From Tepidimonas ignava (lineage in GTDB: Bacteria; Pseudomonadota; Gammaproteobacteria; Burkholderiales; Burkholderiaceae_C), in the NCBI RefSeq assembly GCF_004342625.1, contig NZ_SMAH01000004.1, positions 144,070-208,069 of the forward strand: a DNA stretch of 64,000 bases, read 5' to 3'. A model generated the notes under the pieces. The model searched no databases. It was not told where the DNA came from and saw only the letters and a program-made list of their open reading frames with translations. Made by a program: the position numbers and the translations under genes. Positions 33,518 through 42,030 of the stretch are shown here, piece after piece. Within the stretch, counting starts at the first letter, position 1. Every line of letters begins with the position of its first letter.

Positions 33518-33521
33518 GTCC

Positions 33522-35375
33522 TCACAGATACGTCGACTTGATCGCCCGCCGCCGGCTGGCCTGCGGCGCAGCCGCCGGGCTCACCACGGGCTTGTCCGTC
33601 TTGGCCACAGGCTCCTTGGGGATCGCATCAGCCCGCTCATTAAGCCGCAGCCCCATCGCGATCAAGGCGTGCAGCGCGGCGTAGGCGTACACGCGGCAGT
33701 CCAGCGCTTCGTTCCGGCGCCCGGCGTCCTTGACCCACTCGCGCTTGGGGTGCCCCTTGACGTAGCGGGTGACGCAATGCTCGGCGGTGAGCTGCTCGAA
33801 CCACGCCAGATCGCGCGAGCGCGGGAAATGCATCGCCCCAGGGCCAGGCGGGGCCTTGGGCAGGCGCGCGTAGATCGTCTCCTTGGCCGCATCGACCCCC
33901 ACCGTGAAGAGGTGGATGCGCCCCTTGTTGGCCTTGCCGGGGCGGCGCGGCCAGATGGGTCGGGGGCCGGCTGCGCCCTTGATGGCGAAGATGCGGCGGC
34001 GCTCCTTGCCACGGCAGTAGTCGTAGGCGGCCAGCGTGTGGTGCCCCCCGGTGTCGATGCAGGCCGCCTCCACGAAGAGCCCCTGCGGCAGCGTGGCGTG
34101 CGGGTAGCGCCGGGCGAGATACTCATCCAGATCGGCCCAGACCTTGGGCGCAGAAGGATCGCCCCAGATCACCCGGTAGTCCAGGCTCCAGCTCTCCTCA
34201 TCGCGCCCCCAGCCCACAAGCTCCACTTCCAGCCGGTCGGTCTGCACGTCCACCCCGGCGGTCAGGATCGCCACCTCCCGCGGGATCGGCTCAAGCCCAA
34301 AGTCCTCGCGCCGGCTCATGAGCCCTGCCGGGTCGAGGCTTTCGCCCAGCCGGTCTTCCCAGGTTTCGGCAAGCTTGGTGTTGACCCAGACCTTAAGCCG
34401 GGCCGGATCGTCCTTGGCCGCCACAAAGTCGCGCGCGATCTCGCCCCAAGCCAGCCACGGGCTGTAGAGGCTGGAGAGGTGAAAGCCCGCCGTCCTGCCA
34501 TCGCCAGAAGCGGTCGCGCGCCAGCGGCCGGCCGCCAAAAGGGCGGGCTTTCTCCACTCGGAGTGATGCGTCTCGCAGTAGGGGCAGCGCCAGGCCGCTT
34601 CCTCAGGTCTGCCTTCGGGCCAGACGATGTCGCGCCAGGCAAGGGCCAAGTAGCGCCCGCAGCCGTCGCAGGGCACCTCAAAGACCCGCCGGTCGGACTC
34701 CAGGTACGCGCGCTCGATGCGCGAGAGCCCCTTGAGGGTGGGCGTGGAGCACAGGTAGATCTTCCTGCGCCGGAAGGTCACCGTGCGCTGGATCGCAAGC
34801 TCCACCGGATCGCCCTCGCCTTCCACGTCGCCCGGGTAGGCATCGACCTCATCGAGCATGAGGTAGCGCACCGGCATCGAGCGCAGGCCCACGGCGGAAT
34901 TGGCCCCGGTCAGGATCAAGACCCCGCCCGGGAACTCCTTCATCAAGAGCGTGTTGCCCGAATCGCGGCTTCTCGGGTCTTTGACGCGCTCGGCCAGCTC
35001 GGGCGTCGCTTCAATGAGCGCGTCAAGCCGCTGGCGGCTTACGCGCTTGGTGGTCTCAAGAGATGGCTCCACCAGCAGCATCGGCCCGGGCGCGTGATGG
35101 ATGACAAAGCCCACCCAGTTGAGCCCGCACTCGGTCTTGCCGACTTGGGCGCCGGCCATCAGCACCACGCGCTCGATGGGGCTAGAGGGCGAGAGCGCCT
35201 CCATCACTTCGCGCAGGTAAGGGGTTCTGGCCGTCGACCAGCGCCCCGGCTCGGCGGAGGCCATCGAGGACAGGATGCGGTGGCGGTCGGCCCAGGAGGC
35301 CACCGACAGCGGCGGATCGGGCGCAAGCGCCCGCTTCCACGCCGCGCGCGCAAGGCTTGATCCGTCCAAAGGCAA
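33522..35375 (-). CDS. Terminase large subunit (GpA family)
   Basis: A 617-residue packaging ATPase-nuclease. ATPase motifs: Walker A AGAQVGKTE (about residue 74) and Walker B YLMLDEVDAY (about 172). A zinc-binding pair (CDGCG ... CPYC) follows at about residues 238-270. The nuclease domain begins with TAGVDVQTDRLEVELVGWG and carries ACIDTGGHHT. The start appears to be TTG at 35375 after AGGAA; no ATG exists until well into the conserved region. TerS lies 5 kb upstream, separated by two methyltransferase genes and a plus-strand island, which is unusual. Confidence 0.95.
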   Translation of the reverse strand: MPLDGSSLARAAWKRALAPDPPLSVASWADRHRILSSMASAEPGRWSTARTPYLREVMEALSPSSPIERVVLMAGAQVGKTECGLNWVGFVIHHAPGPMLLVEPSLETTKRVSRQRLDALIEATPELAERVKDPRSRDSGNTLLMKEFPGGVLILTGANSAVGLRSMPVRYLMLDEVDAYPGDVEGEGDPVELAIQRTVTFRRRKIYLCSTPTLKGLSRIERAYLESDRRVFEVPCDGCGRYLALAWRDIVWPEGRPEEAAWRCPYCETHHSEWRKPALLAAGRWRATASGDGRTAGFHLSSLYSPWLAWGEIARDFVAAKDDPARLKVWVNTKLAETWEDRLGESLDPAGLMSRREDFGLEPIPREVAILTAGVDVQTDRLEVELVGWGRDEESWSLDYRVIWGDPSAPKVWADLDEYLARRYPHATLPQGLFVEAACIDTGGHHTLAAYDYCRGKERRRIFAIKGAAGPRPIWPRRPGKANKGRIHLFTVGVDAAKETIYARLPKAPPGPGAMHFPRSRDLAWFEQLTAEHCVTRYVKGHPKREWVKDAGRRNEALDCRVYAYAALHALIAMGLRLNERADAIPKEPVAKTDKPVVSPAAAPQASRRRAIKSTYL

Positions 35376-35497
35376 TTCCTAACGCAACCGGCCAGATTCG
35401 CTCGAAAAATTCAACGCCAAAGCGCTTGGCTTCTCCCGATCGTTATGCCGTCATGCGATCCACACGATTGATCAACCACCACGCAAGGAGAAGCCAA

Positions 35498-35776
35498 ATG
35501 GACGCCAAACACGCCGCAAACATCGAAGAAGAACTCGGCAACAAGCTCGCCGAGGCCGCGCTGACCATCCTGGTCAGAACCTGCCGCCAGGAAATCCGCG
35601 CCTGCGATGACGCCCAGCTCGAAGCGATCTGCCAGGCAATGCGCGCCGCCGCAAGAGCAGAGCTGGAAAGGTTCTTTGATGACGCAAGAGCCGCGCCCTG
35701 GATCGCCACCGCCGCGTTTCAGTCCGCCGCGCTGGGCATCGCCAATGCCGGCATCGCGGTGTTGCGCAAGGCCTGA
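35498..35776 (+). CDS. Small hypothetical protein of the plus-strand island
   Basis: A 92-residue helical protein (MDAKHAANIEEELGNKLAEA, FFDDARAAPWIATAAFQSAA) with AAGGAG before the ATG at 35498. No family recognised. It opens a cluster of five plus-strand genes running against the late operon. Confidence 0.6.
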   Translation: MDAKHAANIEEELGNKLAEAALTILVRTCRQEIRACDDAQLEAICQAMRAAARAELERFFDDARAAPWIATAAFQSAALGIANAGIAVLRKA

Positions 35777-35786
35777 CGAGAAACGC

Positions 35787-35813
35787 GAAGCCAAGCAAAA
35801 AGCGCTTGGCTTC
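35787..35813. other. Stem-loop repeated before two island genes
   Basis: GAAGCCAAG (35787-35795) pairs with CTTGGCTTC (35805-35813). The segment AAGCGCTTGGCTTCTC also occurs at 35420-35435 upstream of the first island gene. No T-run follows, so a regulatory or RNA-processing role is more likely than termination. Confidence 0.45.
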
Positions 35814-35870
35814 TCACGCGAACAGCGCGTTCATCACCTCACCCAATCACCACGCACCAAGGAGCAGACC

Positions 35871-36116
35871 ATGACCCTGCGCATCCGCCAACCCCAGGTC
35901 ACCGACACCAACGGCAACGCCCTCGGCACCCGCCTGATCCGCGTCGAGTTCAACGATCAAGGCCCAGCGACCGTGATGTACGACGGACAGCGTTACGACT
36001 TCACCGGCAAGACCGGCACCAACCTCAAAACCGGCCTGCCGGTGCGCGAGATGGCCACCGTGCGCGATGCGCGCCTGTGGATCAGCCTCGATGGCGAGCA
36101 CCTGTGGGAAGACTGA
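35871..36116 (+). CDS. Small hypothetical protein
   Basis: An 81-residue beta-rich protein (VTDTNGNALGTRLIRVEFND, GPATVMYDGQRYDFTGKTGT) preceded by AAGGAG. No family recognised. Probably an accessory gene co-transcribed with its plus-strand neighbours. Confidence 0.6.
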   Translation: MTLRIRQPQVTDTNGNALGTRLIRVEFNDQGPATVMYDGQRYDFTGKTGTNLKTGLPVREMATVRDARLWISLDGEHLWED

Positions 36117-36152
36117 CTCGCGCCGATCCATCCAACGACCAGGAGAAACACC

Positions 36153-36758
36153 ATGTCTGCACAAACCACCCCAATCACCGAACGCCAACTCGATCTCATC
36201 ACCCGCGCGCATTGCGACGCCGGTGGCCTGATCGAGCCGCTGCTCGACCTCAAGGGCGGCGCCAAGCTCAAGATGATCGCCAGCCTCGCGCAGCGGGGGT
36301 TGATCGAGCAGCAAGGCGGCCAGTGGCGCCTGACCTCGGCAGCCATCGCCATCATCAAGGGCGAGGCGCAGCCGGAAGATGTCCTGCCGCCGACGGTGGC
36401 CACCAGCGTTGCCACGCCGCCGCTGGCCAGCGATCCGGAACTGGAAGCAGCGGTCGCCGCCGCCGAAGCCAGCTGGCAGCAGGATCAACCAGACGCCGCA
36501 CCGAAGCGTGGCCGCGAGCACAGCAAGCAGGCGCTGGTGATCGAGATGTTGAAACGCCCCGAGGGTGCCACCATCGCGCAGATCTGCGAAGCCACCGGCT
36601 GGCAGCCGCACTCCTTGCGATCCCTGCTCTGCCACGGCCTGCCCAAGCAGGGCTACCGCATCCTGGCCGAGAAGATGCCAGGCAGCCGCCAGAAACGCTA
36701 CCGCCTGACCGCCTCAGAGCCCATCGCCCGCGACCCCAAGGAGGCCGCCCATGACTGA
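36153..36758 (+). CDS. DUF3489 protein with winged-helix-like domains
   Basis: A 201-residue protein. The C-terminal 70 residues match DUF3489: SKQALVIEMLKRPEGATIAQ ICEATGWQPHSLRSLLCHGL. The N-terminus contains a second helix-turn-helix-like stretch (KLKMIASLAQRGLIEQQGGQWRL). Genes of this type are common in prophages and integrative elements, next to small unknown genes, and may regulate or bind DNA. RBS AGGAG. Confidence 0.75.
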   Translation: MSAQTTPITERQLDLITRAHCDAGGLIEPLLDLKGGAKLKMIASLAQRGLIEQQGGQWRLTSAAIAIIKGEAQPEDVLPPTVATSVATPPLASDPELEAAVAAAEASWQQDQPDAAPKRGREHSKQALVIEMLKRPEGATIAQICEATGWQPHSLRSLLCHGLPKQGYRILAEKMPGSRQKRYRLTASEPIARDPKEAAHD

Positions 36759-37074
36759 AACCGCCGCCCAGCTGCTGCCCGACCTCATCAACGCCGCGCT
36801 CGAATGCATCGATGAGAGGGTCGAGACCGTCACGCGCAACGAGCATGGCTTCTATACCGAGGAGGATGCCGAAAGCATCCAGCGGGAGCGCCAGATCATC
36901 GAGCGCCAGATCGAGCAGCTTGGCCGCCTGCTTCAAGCCGCGCAGGCCATCGCCAGCATGCGCGCGCCCAGCGTCGAGCAGATCCTGCGCCGCCGCGGCT
37001 TTGGCTTTGAAGCCGATCGCATCGCCAATCTGGTGCGCATCGTCGATGCTCTGGACAAGGAGCGCCAGCCATGA
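36751..37074 (+). CDS. Small coiled-coil hypothetical protein
   Basis: A 107-residue helical protein with a charged coiled coil (EEDAESIQRERQIIERQIEQ LGRLLQ) and C-terminal FGFEADRIANLVRIVDALDK. It overlaps the DUF3489 gene by 8 bp and the next gene by four. Function unknown. Confidence 0.65.
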   Translation: MTETAAQLLPDLINAALECIDERVETVTRNEHGFYTEEDAESIQRERQIIERQIEQLGRLLQAAQAIASMRAPSVEQILRRRGFGFEADRIANLVRIVDALDKERQP

Positions 37075-37286
37075 AGTGCCGATCCGGCCTGCACGAATGG
37101 CTCGACCCAGCAAGCGCCCAACGCTGCTGCGACCCTGGCTGGAGGCGAGAGCTGCGCTACGGCTTTAACCGGCTGCCCGGCGACGCCGACGATGGCGCTG
37201 TGCCCATCCGGGGCACCGGCTGGCGCTGGGTGTGGCACCGGCTGGCGGCCGATGAGCCGCAGGATGTATCCCCCAATGCGGCCTAA
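37071..37286 (+). CDS. Small hypothetical protein
   Basis: A 71-residue protein (KCRSGLHEWLDPASAQRCCD, FNRLPGDADDGAVPIRGTGW) joined to the previous gene by an ATGA overlap. Cys/His residues at the N-terminus could bind a metal. Function unknown. Confidence 0.55.
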   Translation: MKCRSGLHEWLDPASAQRCCDPGWRRELRYGFNRLPGDADDGAVPIRGTGWRWVWHRLAADEPQDVSPNAA

Positions 37287-37373
37287 CGCGGCTGGCATCG
37301 CCGATGAGACCAGCGGCGACTTGCTGCTGGAGTCCTGACGGCTGCTCGGCGAGTGAGCGCGCCACTGCAGGCT

Positions 37374-38591
37374 TCAGGCCCCGCCCGCCGCCACCCGGCG
37401 GGCTTTCTCTCCTGCCCATTCTTCCCAGCGCCGCACGATCACGTCGCAATACTTGGGCTCCAGCTCAATGAGCCGCGCGCGCCGTCCCGTCTTCTCCGCC
37501 GCGATCAAGGTCGTGCCCGAGCCGCCAAAGGGGTCGAGCACGATGTCGCCCGGCCGGCTGGAATTGCGCATCGCTCGCTCCACGAGCTCCACCGGCTTCA
37601 TCGTCGGGTGCAGGTCGTTGGCGCGCGGGCGCTTGATCGGCCACACATCGCCCTGGTCGCGGTCGCCGCACCAGTGGCGGGCAGCCCCCTTGGGCCAGCC
37701 ATAGAGGATCGGCTCATACTGGCGCTGGTAGTCCGATCTCCCCAAGGTGAACGTGTCCTTGGCCCAGATGATGAAGGTCGACCAGTGCCCGCCCAGTTCA
37801 TCGAAGACTTGCCGCAGCGTGTGGATTTCGCTGGAGCTCATCGCGATGTAGCACGCGCCATCCAGATGCGCCATCATGAGCGCCAGCGCCTCGCGCAGGA
37901 AGGGCGCAAAGCCTTCGCCCAAGTCGTCGTTGGCGATCGGCCGGCGCTTCAAGCCCTGATGATCGTCCGCGGCGTAGGCGACGTTGTAGGGCGGGTCGGT
38001 GAAGACGAGCGCCGCCTTCTCATCCCCCATCAAGGCCTGGTAGCTCTCAGCCCGCGTGGCATCGCCGCACACGAGCCGGTGCTCGCCCAGGATCCAAACA
38101 TCGCCCGGCTGGGTGACGGGCTCTTCGGGCGCTTCAGGCACCGCGTCATCATCGGTCTGGCCTTGCCGATTCGGCTCTTCTTCGCCCAGGAGATCGGCCA
38201 GGGCCTGCTCGTCAAAGCCGATGAGGTCAAGGTCGAAGCCTTCTGCCTGCAGCTCGTCGAGCTCGATCTTGAGCAGTTCGCCGTCCCACCCCGCCATCTC
38301 GGCCAGGCGGTTGTCCGCCAGCACGAGCGCCCGCCGCTGCGTGGGGGTGAGATGGTCGAGCACCACCACCGGCACCTGCTGCAGGCCAAGCTTCCTTGCG
38401 GCAGCAAGCCGCCCGTGCCCCGCCACGATCACGCCATCGGAGCCGGCCAGGATCGGGTTGGTGAAGCCGAATTCCGCAATCGAGGCGGCAATGGCTGCGA
38501 TCTGTTCCTGCGAGTGCGTGCGGGCGTTCCTGGCGTAGGGAATGAGGCGCTCGATGGGCCAGTGCTCGATTCGCTCGGCGAGCCAGTTCAT
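37374..38591 (-). CDS. ParB-domain plus DNA N-methyltransferase (DPPY type)
   Basis: A 405-residue fusion. Residues 1-120 are a ParB/Srx-like N-terminal domain (IERLIPYARNARTHSQEQIA, ILAGSDGVIVAGHGRLAAAR). Residues 180-400 are an amino-methyltransferase with DPPYN (motif IV) preceding LDPFGGSGTT (motif I), the beta-class order used by N6-adenine and N4-cytosine enzymes. Such phage enzymes methylate phage DNA to evade restriction or act in regulation or packaging. The ATG at 38591 overlaps the stop of a second, related gene. Confidence 0.92.
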   Translation of the reverse strand: MNWLAERIEHWPIERLIPYARNARTHSQEQIAAIAASIAEFGFTNPILAGSDGVIVAGHGRLAAARKLGLQQVPVVVLDHLTPTQRRALVLADNRLAEMAGWDGELLKIELDELQAEGFDLDLIGFDEQALADLLGEEEPNRQGQTDDDAVPEAPEEPVTQPGDVWILGEHRLVCGDATRAESYQALMGDEKAALVFTDPPYNVAYAADDHQGLKRRPIANDDLGEGFAPFLREALALMMAHLDGACYIAMSSSEIHTLRQVFDELGGHWSTFIIWAKDTFTLGRSDYQRQYEPILYGWPKGAARHWCGDRDQGDVWPIKRPRANDLHPTMKPVELVERAMRNSSRPGDIVLDPFGGSGTTLIAAEKTGRRARLIELEPKYCDVIVRRWEEWAGEKARRVAAGGA

Positions 38592-40129
38592 GCCGCGTTT
38601 CTCCCCCACGGCTTATACGGCGCAGCATCGCCGAGCTTGGCCATGCGGTCGTTGAAGACGTCGGACAGGCGCTTCTTCGAGTCGCCATAGCTTGCCGCCA
38701 CGACGCCCTCGGGCTCCCGCTCGGCCTTGACCTCCTCCCACGTCTGACCAGTCGCCTCCAGCACCGGCATCTGCTCCGGGTGGGTCTTGAGCCAGCGGAT
38801 CACGGCCACATCGACGTATTCGGGCGCGAGTTCCGAGGCCCGCACGCGGCGGCCGCAGGCCTCGCCCGCGAGGATCGTGGTGCCGGAGCCAGAAAACGGC
38901 TCGAACACGATCTCGCCAGGGTTGCTGTAGGCCTCCATGACGAACGTCGGCAGACCGATCGGGAACACCGCCGGGTGGTCGATCTCACGTTCGGGGTCGA
39001 TCGGCCCGCGCTGACGCGTCACCGTGATCACCGAATCCGGAATGCGGTAATCCTGGATCGGTCGGTCGGCGTGCGTCCAGTCGTTGGGCCTGCCGTTTTT
39101 GTCCCGCAGGCCGCCGCCGCCATTGATCGCGGACAGGTGCGAATAGGTGCCCGCCATCTTACACGGCACGATCTTGTTGGGCTTTCTGGCCTCGCGGTTG
39201 AAGTGGAAGATGAATTCATGCCGTGGGGCAAGTCTTCCCGCCCAGTCGCCCGGCACCGTCACCCCCTGATCCCACACATACCAGCCAAAGAAGCGCCAGC
39301 CTTGCCGCGGCATCCACTTCAGCCACTCATCCCAGTAAGGAATCACCGAGCCGTCGCGGTGCACCAGGCCCAGGTTGACGAGCATCTGCCCATCCTCGCG
39401 CATGGCGGCCATCGCCGCGGCAAACACCCCGCGCATGATCGCATCCCAGTCCTCGATGCCGCCCGTGGTGTAGTTCCTCTGGTTGGCATAAGGGGGGCTC
39501 GTGAAGAGCAAGTGGGCCTTCTCGCCGGCCATCAGCCGGGCAATCGCCTCGACGTCGGATGAGTCGGCGCAGATCAGGCGATGCCGCCCCAGCCGCCAGA
39601 TGTCGCCGGGGCGGCTCGTGACGATCCTGGGAGGAGAGACTTCCTCATCGAGGTCGGCTTCATCCGCGCCCTCTTCGCTAGCCTCTTCCTCTTCCCCCTC
39701 TTCTTCGTCGAACTCGGCCAGATACCGCTCGATCTCGTCCTCGGCAAAGCCAGTGAGCTCCAGCTCGAAGCCCGCATCCCGCAGCTCGGCCAGTTCCACG
39801 GCCAGCATCGCCTCATCCCAGCCAGCATCCAGCGCCAGGCGGTTGTCCGCCAGGATGTAGGCGCGCTTTTGCGCAGGCGAAAGATGCGCCAGCTCAATGA
39901 CCGGCACTTGCGCCAAGCCAAGCTTTCTTGCCGCGGCCAAGCGCCCGTGGCCGGCGATGATGCCGTTCTCACCATCGACAAGGATCGGGTTGGTAAAGCC
40001 AAACTCCGCAATCGAGGCGGCGATCCTGTCGATCTGTTCCGGCGAGTGCGTGCGGGCGTTTCTGGCGTAAGGGATCAACGCCTCCACGGGGCGCAGCTCG
40101 ATTCGGTCGGCAAGCTTTGGGCTGATCAT
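38588..40129 (-). CDS. ParB-domain plus DNA methyltransferase (SPPY type)
   Basis: A 513-residue relative of the adjacent gene with the same ParB-like start (VEALIPYARNARTHSPEQID, GIIAGHGRLAAARKLGLAQV), an acidic linker (FDEEEGEEEEASEEGADEAD) and a methyltransferase with TSPPYANQRNY (motif IV, usually N4-cytosine) and FEPFSGSGTT (motif I). The different catalytic motif suggests different base specificity from the DPPY enzyme. ATG at 40129; an upstream in-frame TTG (40225) is less likely. It follows TerS after about 90 bp. Confidence 0.9.
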   Translation of the reverse strand: MISPKLADRIELRPVEALIPYARNARTHSPEQIDRIAASIAEFGFTNPILVDGENGIIAGHGRLAAARKLGLAQVPVIELAHLSPAQKRAYILADNRLALDAGWDEAMLAVELAELRDAGFELELTGFAEDEIERYLAEFDEEEGEEEEASEEGADEADLDEEVSPPRIVTSRPGDIWRLGRHRLICADSSDVEAIARLMAGEKAHLLFTSPPYANQRNYTTGGIEDWDAIMRGVFAAAMAAMREDGQMLVNLGLVHRDGSVIPYWDEWLKWMPRQGWRFFGWYVWDQGVTVPGDWAGRLAPRHEFIFHFNREARKPNKIVPCKMAGTYSHLSAINGGGGLRDKNGRPNDWTHADRPIQDYRIPDSVITVTRQRGPIDPEREIDHPAVFPIGLPTFVMEAYSNPGEIVFEPFSGSGTTILAGEACGRRVRASELAPEYVDVAVIRWLKTHPEQMPVLEATGQTWEEVKAEREPEGVVAASYGDSKKRLSDVFNDRMAKLGDAAPYKPWGRNAA

Positions 40130-40221
40130 GCGCTTGTCAAAGACCCGCCCTGCGGCAAAAAGAACGCCAGCCGGCGCGAAGACCGGCTGGCTAACGCACG
40201 CAAGGAGGGAGCACAAAAGGG

Positions 40222-40704
40222 TCAAAGGTCCTGCACGAACTCCGACAGCAGCTCGCGCAGCTCGGTCTCAAGCATCGTCTCCACCGCCACCACGTCCGGA
40301 TCGTCGGCGATGAGCGCCACCAGCTGCGGCGCAAGCTTGGCGGGCAGCTGCAGCAGCCGGTCGCGCAAGGCGCGCGCGATGCGAAACTGCTCGATCCTTG
40401 CCTCATCGGCTGAGACGAGCTTGCCTGCGCGCTCTTCGAACTCCAGCTTGGCAAGCCGCGCGGCGTAGGCCTCGCGGATGGCGCGGCTTTTGCTGTAGTC
40501 GGGGATGGCGCTTGATGGCTCAGGCGCAGCCGCCTCGGCCTTGGGCAGGCTGCGCGCCTGCGCGCGCGGCTGCCAGCCGGCGTTTCTCGCCGGATCGATG
40601 CTGCCGTCGGGCTCCTGCGCGATCTCGCCGCGATCGATGGCCTTGCGCACGGCGGTATCGGAAACCCCGCGCTGGCGGGCGAACTCCCGGATCGAAACGC
40701 TCAT
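40222..40704 (-). CDS. Terminase small subunit (Nu1-like)
   Basis: A 160-residue DNA-recognition subunit of the packaging terminase. The N-terminal HTH (SIREFARQRGVSDTAVRKAI DRGEI) is of the Nu1/excisionase type, followed by a helical part (KLEFEERAGKLVSADEARIE). There is no normal Shine-Dalgarno; instead a 7-bp sequence repeated three times sits right before the start. Confidence 0.85.
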   Translation of the reverse strand: MSVSIREFARQRGVSDTAVRKAIDRGEIAQEPDGSIDPARNAGWQPRAQARSLPKAEAAAPEPSSAIPDYSKSRAIREAYAARLAKLEFEERAGKLVSADEARIEQFRIARALRDRLLQLPAKLAPQLVALIADDPDVVAVETMLETELRELLSEFVQDL

Positions 40705-40900
40705 GGGTGCGAACTGCGAACTGCGAACTTTTTGCTCGCCTGACGGTAGCGAAATGCGGCGGGCCGCGCCGCCCCGCGCTCAACCTCGCCAGAAAGGAAC
40801 CGCCAAGGCCGCTAAAAAGCCGCCAGAAGCGTTTTTACGCAGTCACCAAGGGGGGTAGCCTCGCGCCCGAAAAACGCGTCAGAGGGCGTTTTAGCGCGTT
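40705..40900. other. Region upstream of terS, candidate packaging (cos/pac) site
   Basis: No gene seen. It holds TGCGAAC three times in tandem (40708-40728), a hairpin GCGT-TTTT-ACGC-like element near 40830, and two CGTTTTAG units near 40880-40900. Lambda-type packaging sites commonly lie beside terS and contain repeated terminase-binding sequences; assignment is by position only. Confidence 0.4.
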
Positions 40901-41065
40901 TTAGACCGGCAGTCTCAAGATGCCCACGATCATGCCCACCGCAGCCGCCAGCATCACCCCAACGCGGATCGTGAGGTCTTTGGTGAGGCTTTCGTACAGC
41001 TGCTGCAAGTCTTCCTTGGTCGCCAGCTCGGAGAAAGCGTACTTGGCCGACACCTTAGAAATCAA
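40901..41065 (-). CDS. Small coiled-coil/membrane protein (DUF1640-like)
   Basis: A 54-residue protein: helix SELATKEDLQQLYESLTKDL followed by one membrane segment (IRVGVMLAAAVGMIVGIL). This resembles the C-terminal half of the DUF1640/CCDC90 type. The proposed start is a TTG at 41065 overlapping the upstream stop (TTGA); a GTG nearby is the alternative. It seems to be coupled to the 139-residue membrane protein. Confidence 0.55.
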   Translation of the reverse strand: MISKVSAKYAFSELATKEDLQQLYESLTKDLTIRVGVMLAAAVGMIVGILRLPV

Positions 41066-41481
41066 GACCTCTTGTCGACCCAAGCGCGCAGAACTGCCAG
41101 CGCCTCCCGACCTAGATCTGACCACACCAGCCCACTGGTTTCGTCAGCCTTGTTTTCTTCAAGCCGACCGTCGGCGCGAAACACGGATTTCATCAGCATC
41201 CAGAGGAGCAAGGTTGGCGGCACGATCATGGCTGTGCCGAGCATCAGCAGATGCCAATCGAGCGACTTGTCTGGATGCCTCCACGCCCAGCTCATCACCG
41301 ACCAGACAAATGCGCCGAAGCCGCATAACATCAATGCGCAACCACTGACTGTCGCCCAGAAAAGCCATCGCCTTTGTTCATATCGCTGACGGTAAAGACG
41401 CTCCCGCACGTCGAAGACTGCGCTCCCGTCAGTTGTCCCAGCGCGGTCTAGCGACAAGTCAATTTGCTGCGGTTCGGTCAT
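41062..41481 (-). CDS. Membrane protein of the moron cluster
   Basis: A 139-residue protein with two membrane segments (RWLFWATVSGCALMLCGFGA FVWSV and LLMLGTAMIVPPTLLLWMLM) and charged ends. It overlaps the ImmA gene start side by four bases and has lower GC than the phage. No family recognised. Prophage-encoded small membrane proteins often cause superinfection exclusion; here this is a guess from context. Confidence 0.6.
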   Translation of the reverse strand: MTEPQQIDLSLDRAGTTDGSAVFDVRERLYRQRYEQRRWLFWATVSGCALMLCGFGAFVWSVMSWAWRHPDKSLDWHLLMLGTAMIVPPTLLLWMLMKSVFRADGRLEENKADETSGLVWSDLGREALAVLRAWVDKRS

Positions 41482-41969
41482 AAATTAGCAAACAGCCCGA
41501 GGTTTTGGACACGCCAATGCATTGCCGCCCGCGAGACCTCAAAGAGTCGCGCTAACGATTCCAAAGAATCCGCCACACCATTCTGCATCACATAACGCAA
41601 TGCATCAGCGGGCATCAAAATGGCGGCAGCAAAAGCATTTGCCTCGCGTTCTTGTCCGCCCGCGGCCAAAGTAAATGAATCTGGCGCATCACGAAACAAT
41701 CGCTGCCCATGCTGGAGATGACCGAGCGACCAATGCCCGAGCTCGTGGGCCACAGTAAAACGCTGTCGCACGCGGGCTTCATCGCAATTCACAGTAATAC
41801 ATGGTCTACCCTCACGCACCTCAATGCGCCCAGACTCATCGATGGCACCGCAACGCACATCAATACCCATGCGAGATGCGATGGCATGCACATCCACGGG
41901 CAGTTTACCGTCCCAGTAGACGGACAGGATTTGCGCGGCCTTACGCTCGATCATTGGTTGATACGCCAC
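41478..41969 (-). CDS. ImmA/IrrE metallopeptidase (phage moron)
   Basis: A 163-residue intact ImmA/IrrE protein: FTVAHELGHWSLGHLQHGQR gives the zinc ligands, QEREANAFAAAILMPADALR the third ligand, and the C-terminal HTH-like SLESLARLFEVSRAAMHWRV is normal. Unlike classic cases no XRE gene lies beside it; instead it is grouped with two small membrane proteins. The target may be the prophage repressor or a host XRE protein. Lower GC than the surroundings points to separate acquisition. Confidence 0.88.
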   Translation of the reverse strand: MAYQPMIERKAAQILSVYWDGKLPVDVHAIASRMGIDVRCGAIDESGRIEVREGRPCITVNCDEARVRQRFTVAHELGHWSLGHLQHGQRLFRDAPDSFTLAAGGQEREANAFAAAILMPADALRYVMQNGVADSLESLARLFEVSRAAMHWRVQNLGLFANL

Positions 41970-42030
41970 TGGACGTACGTCATCAAGACGTCTTGCAGCA
42001 TACCATAAAGCTTACTCGATGGGAGCGAAG

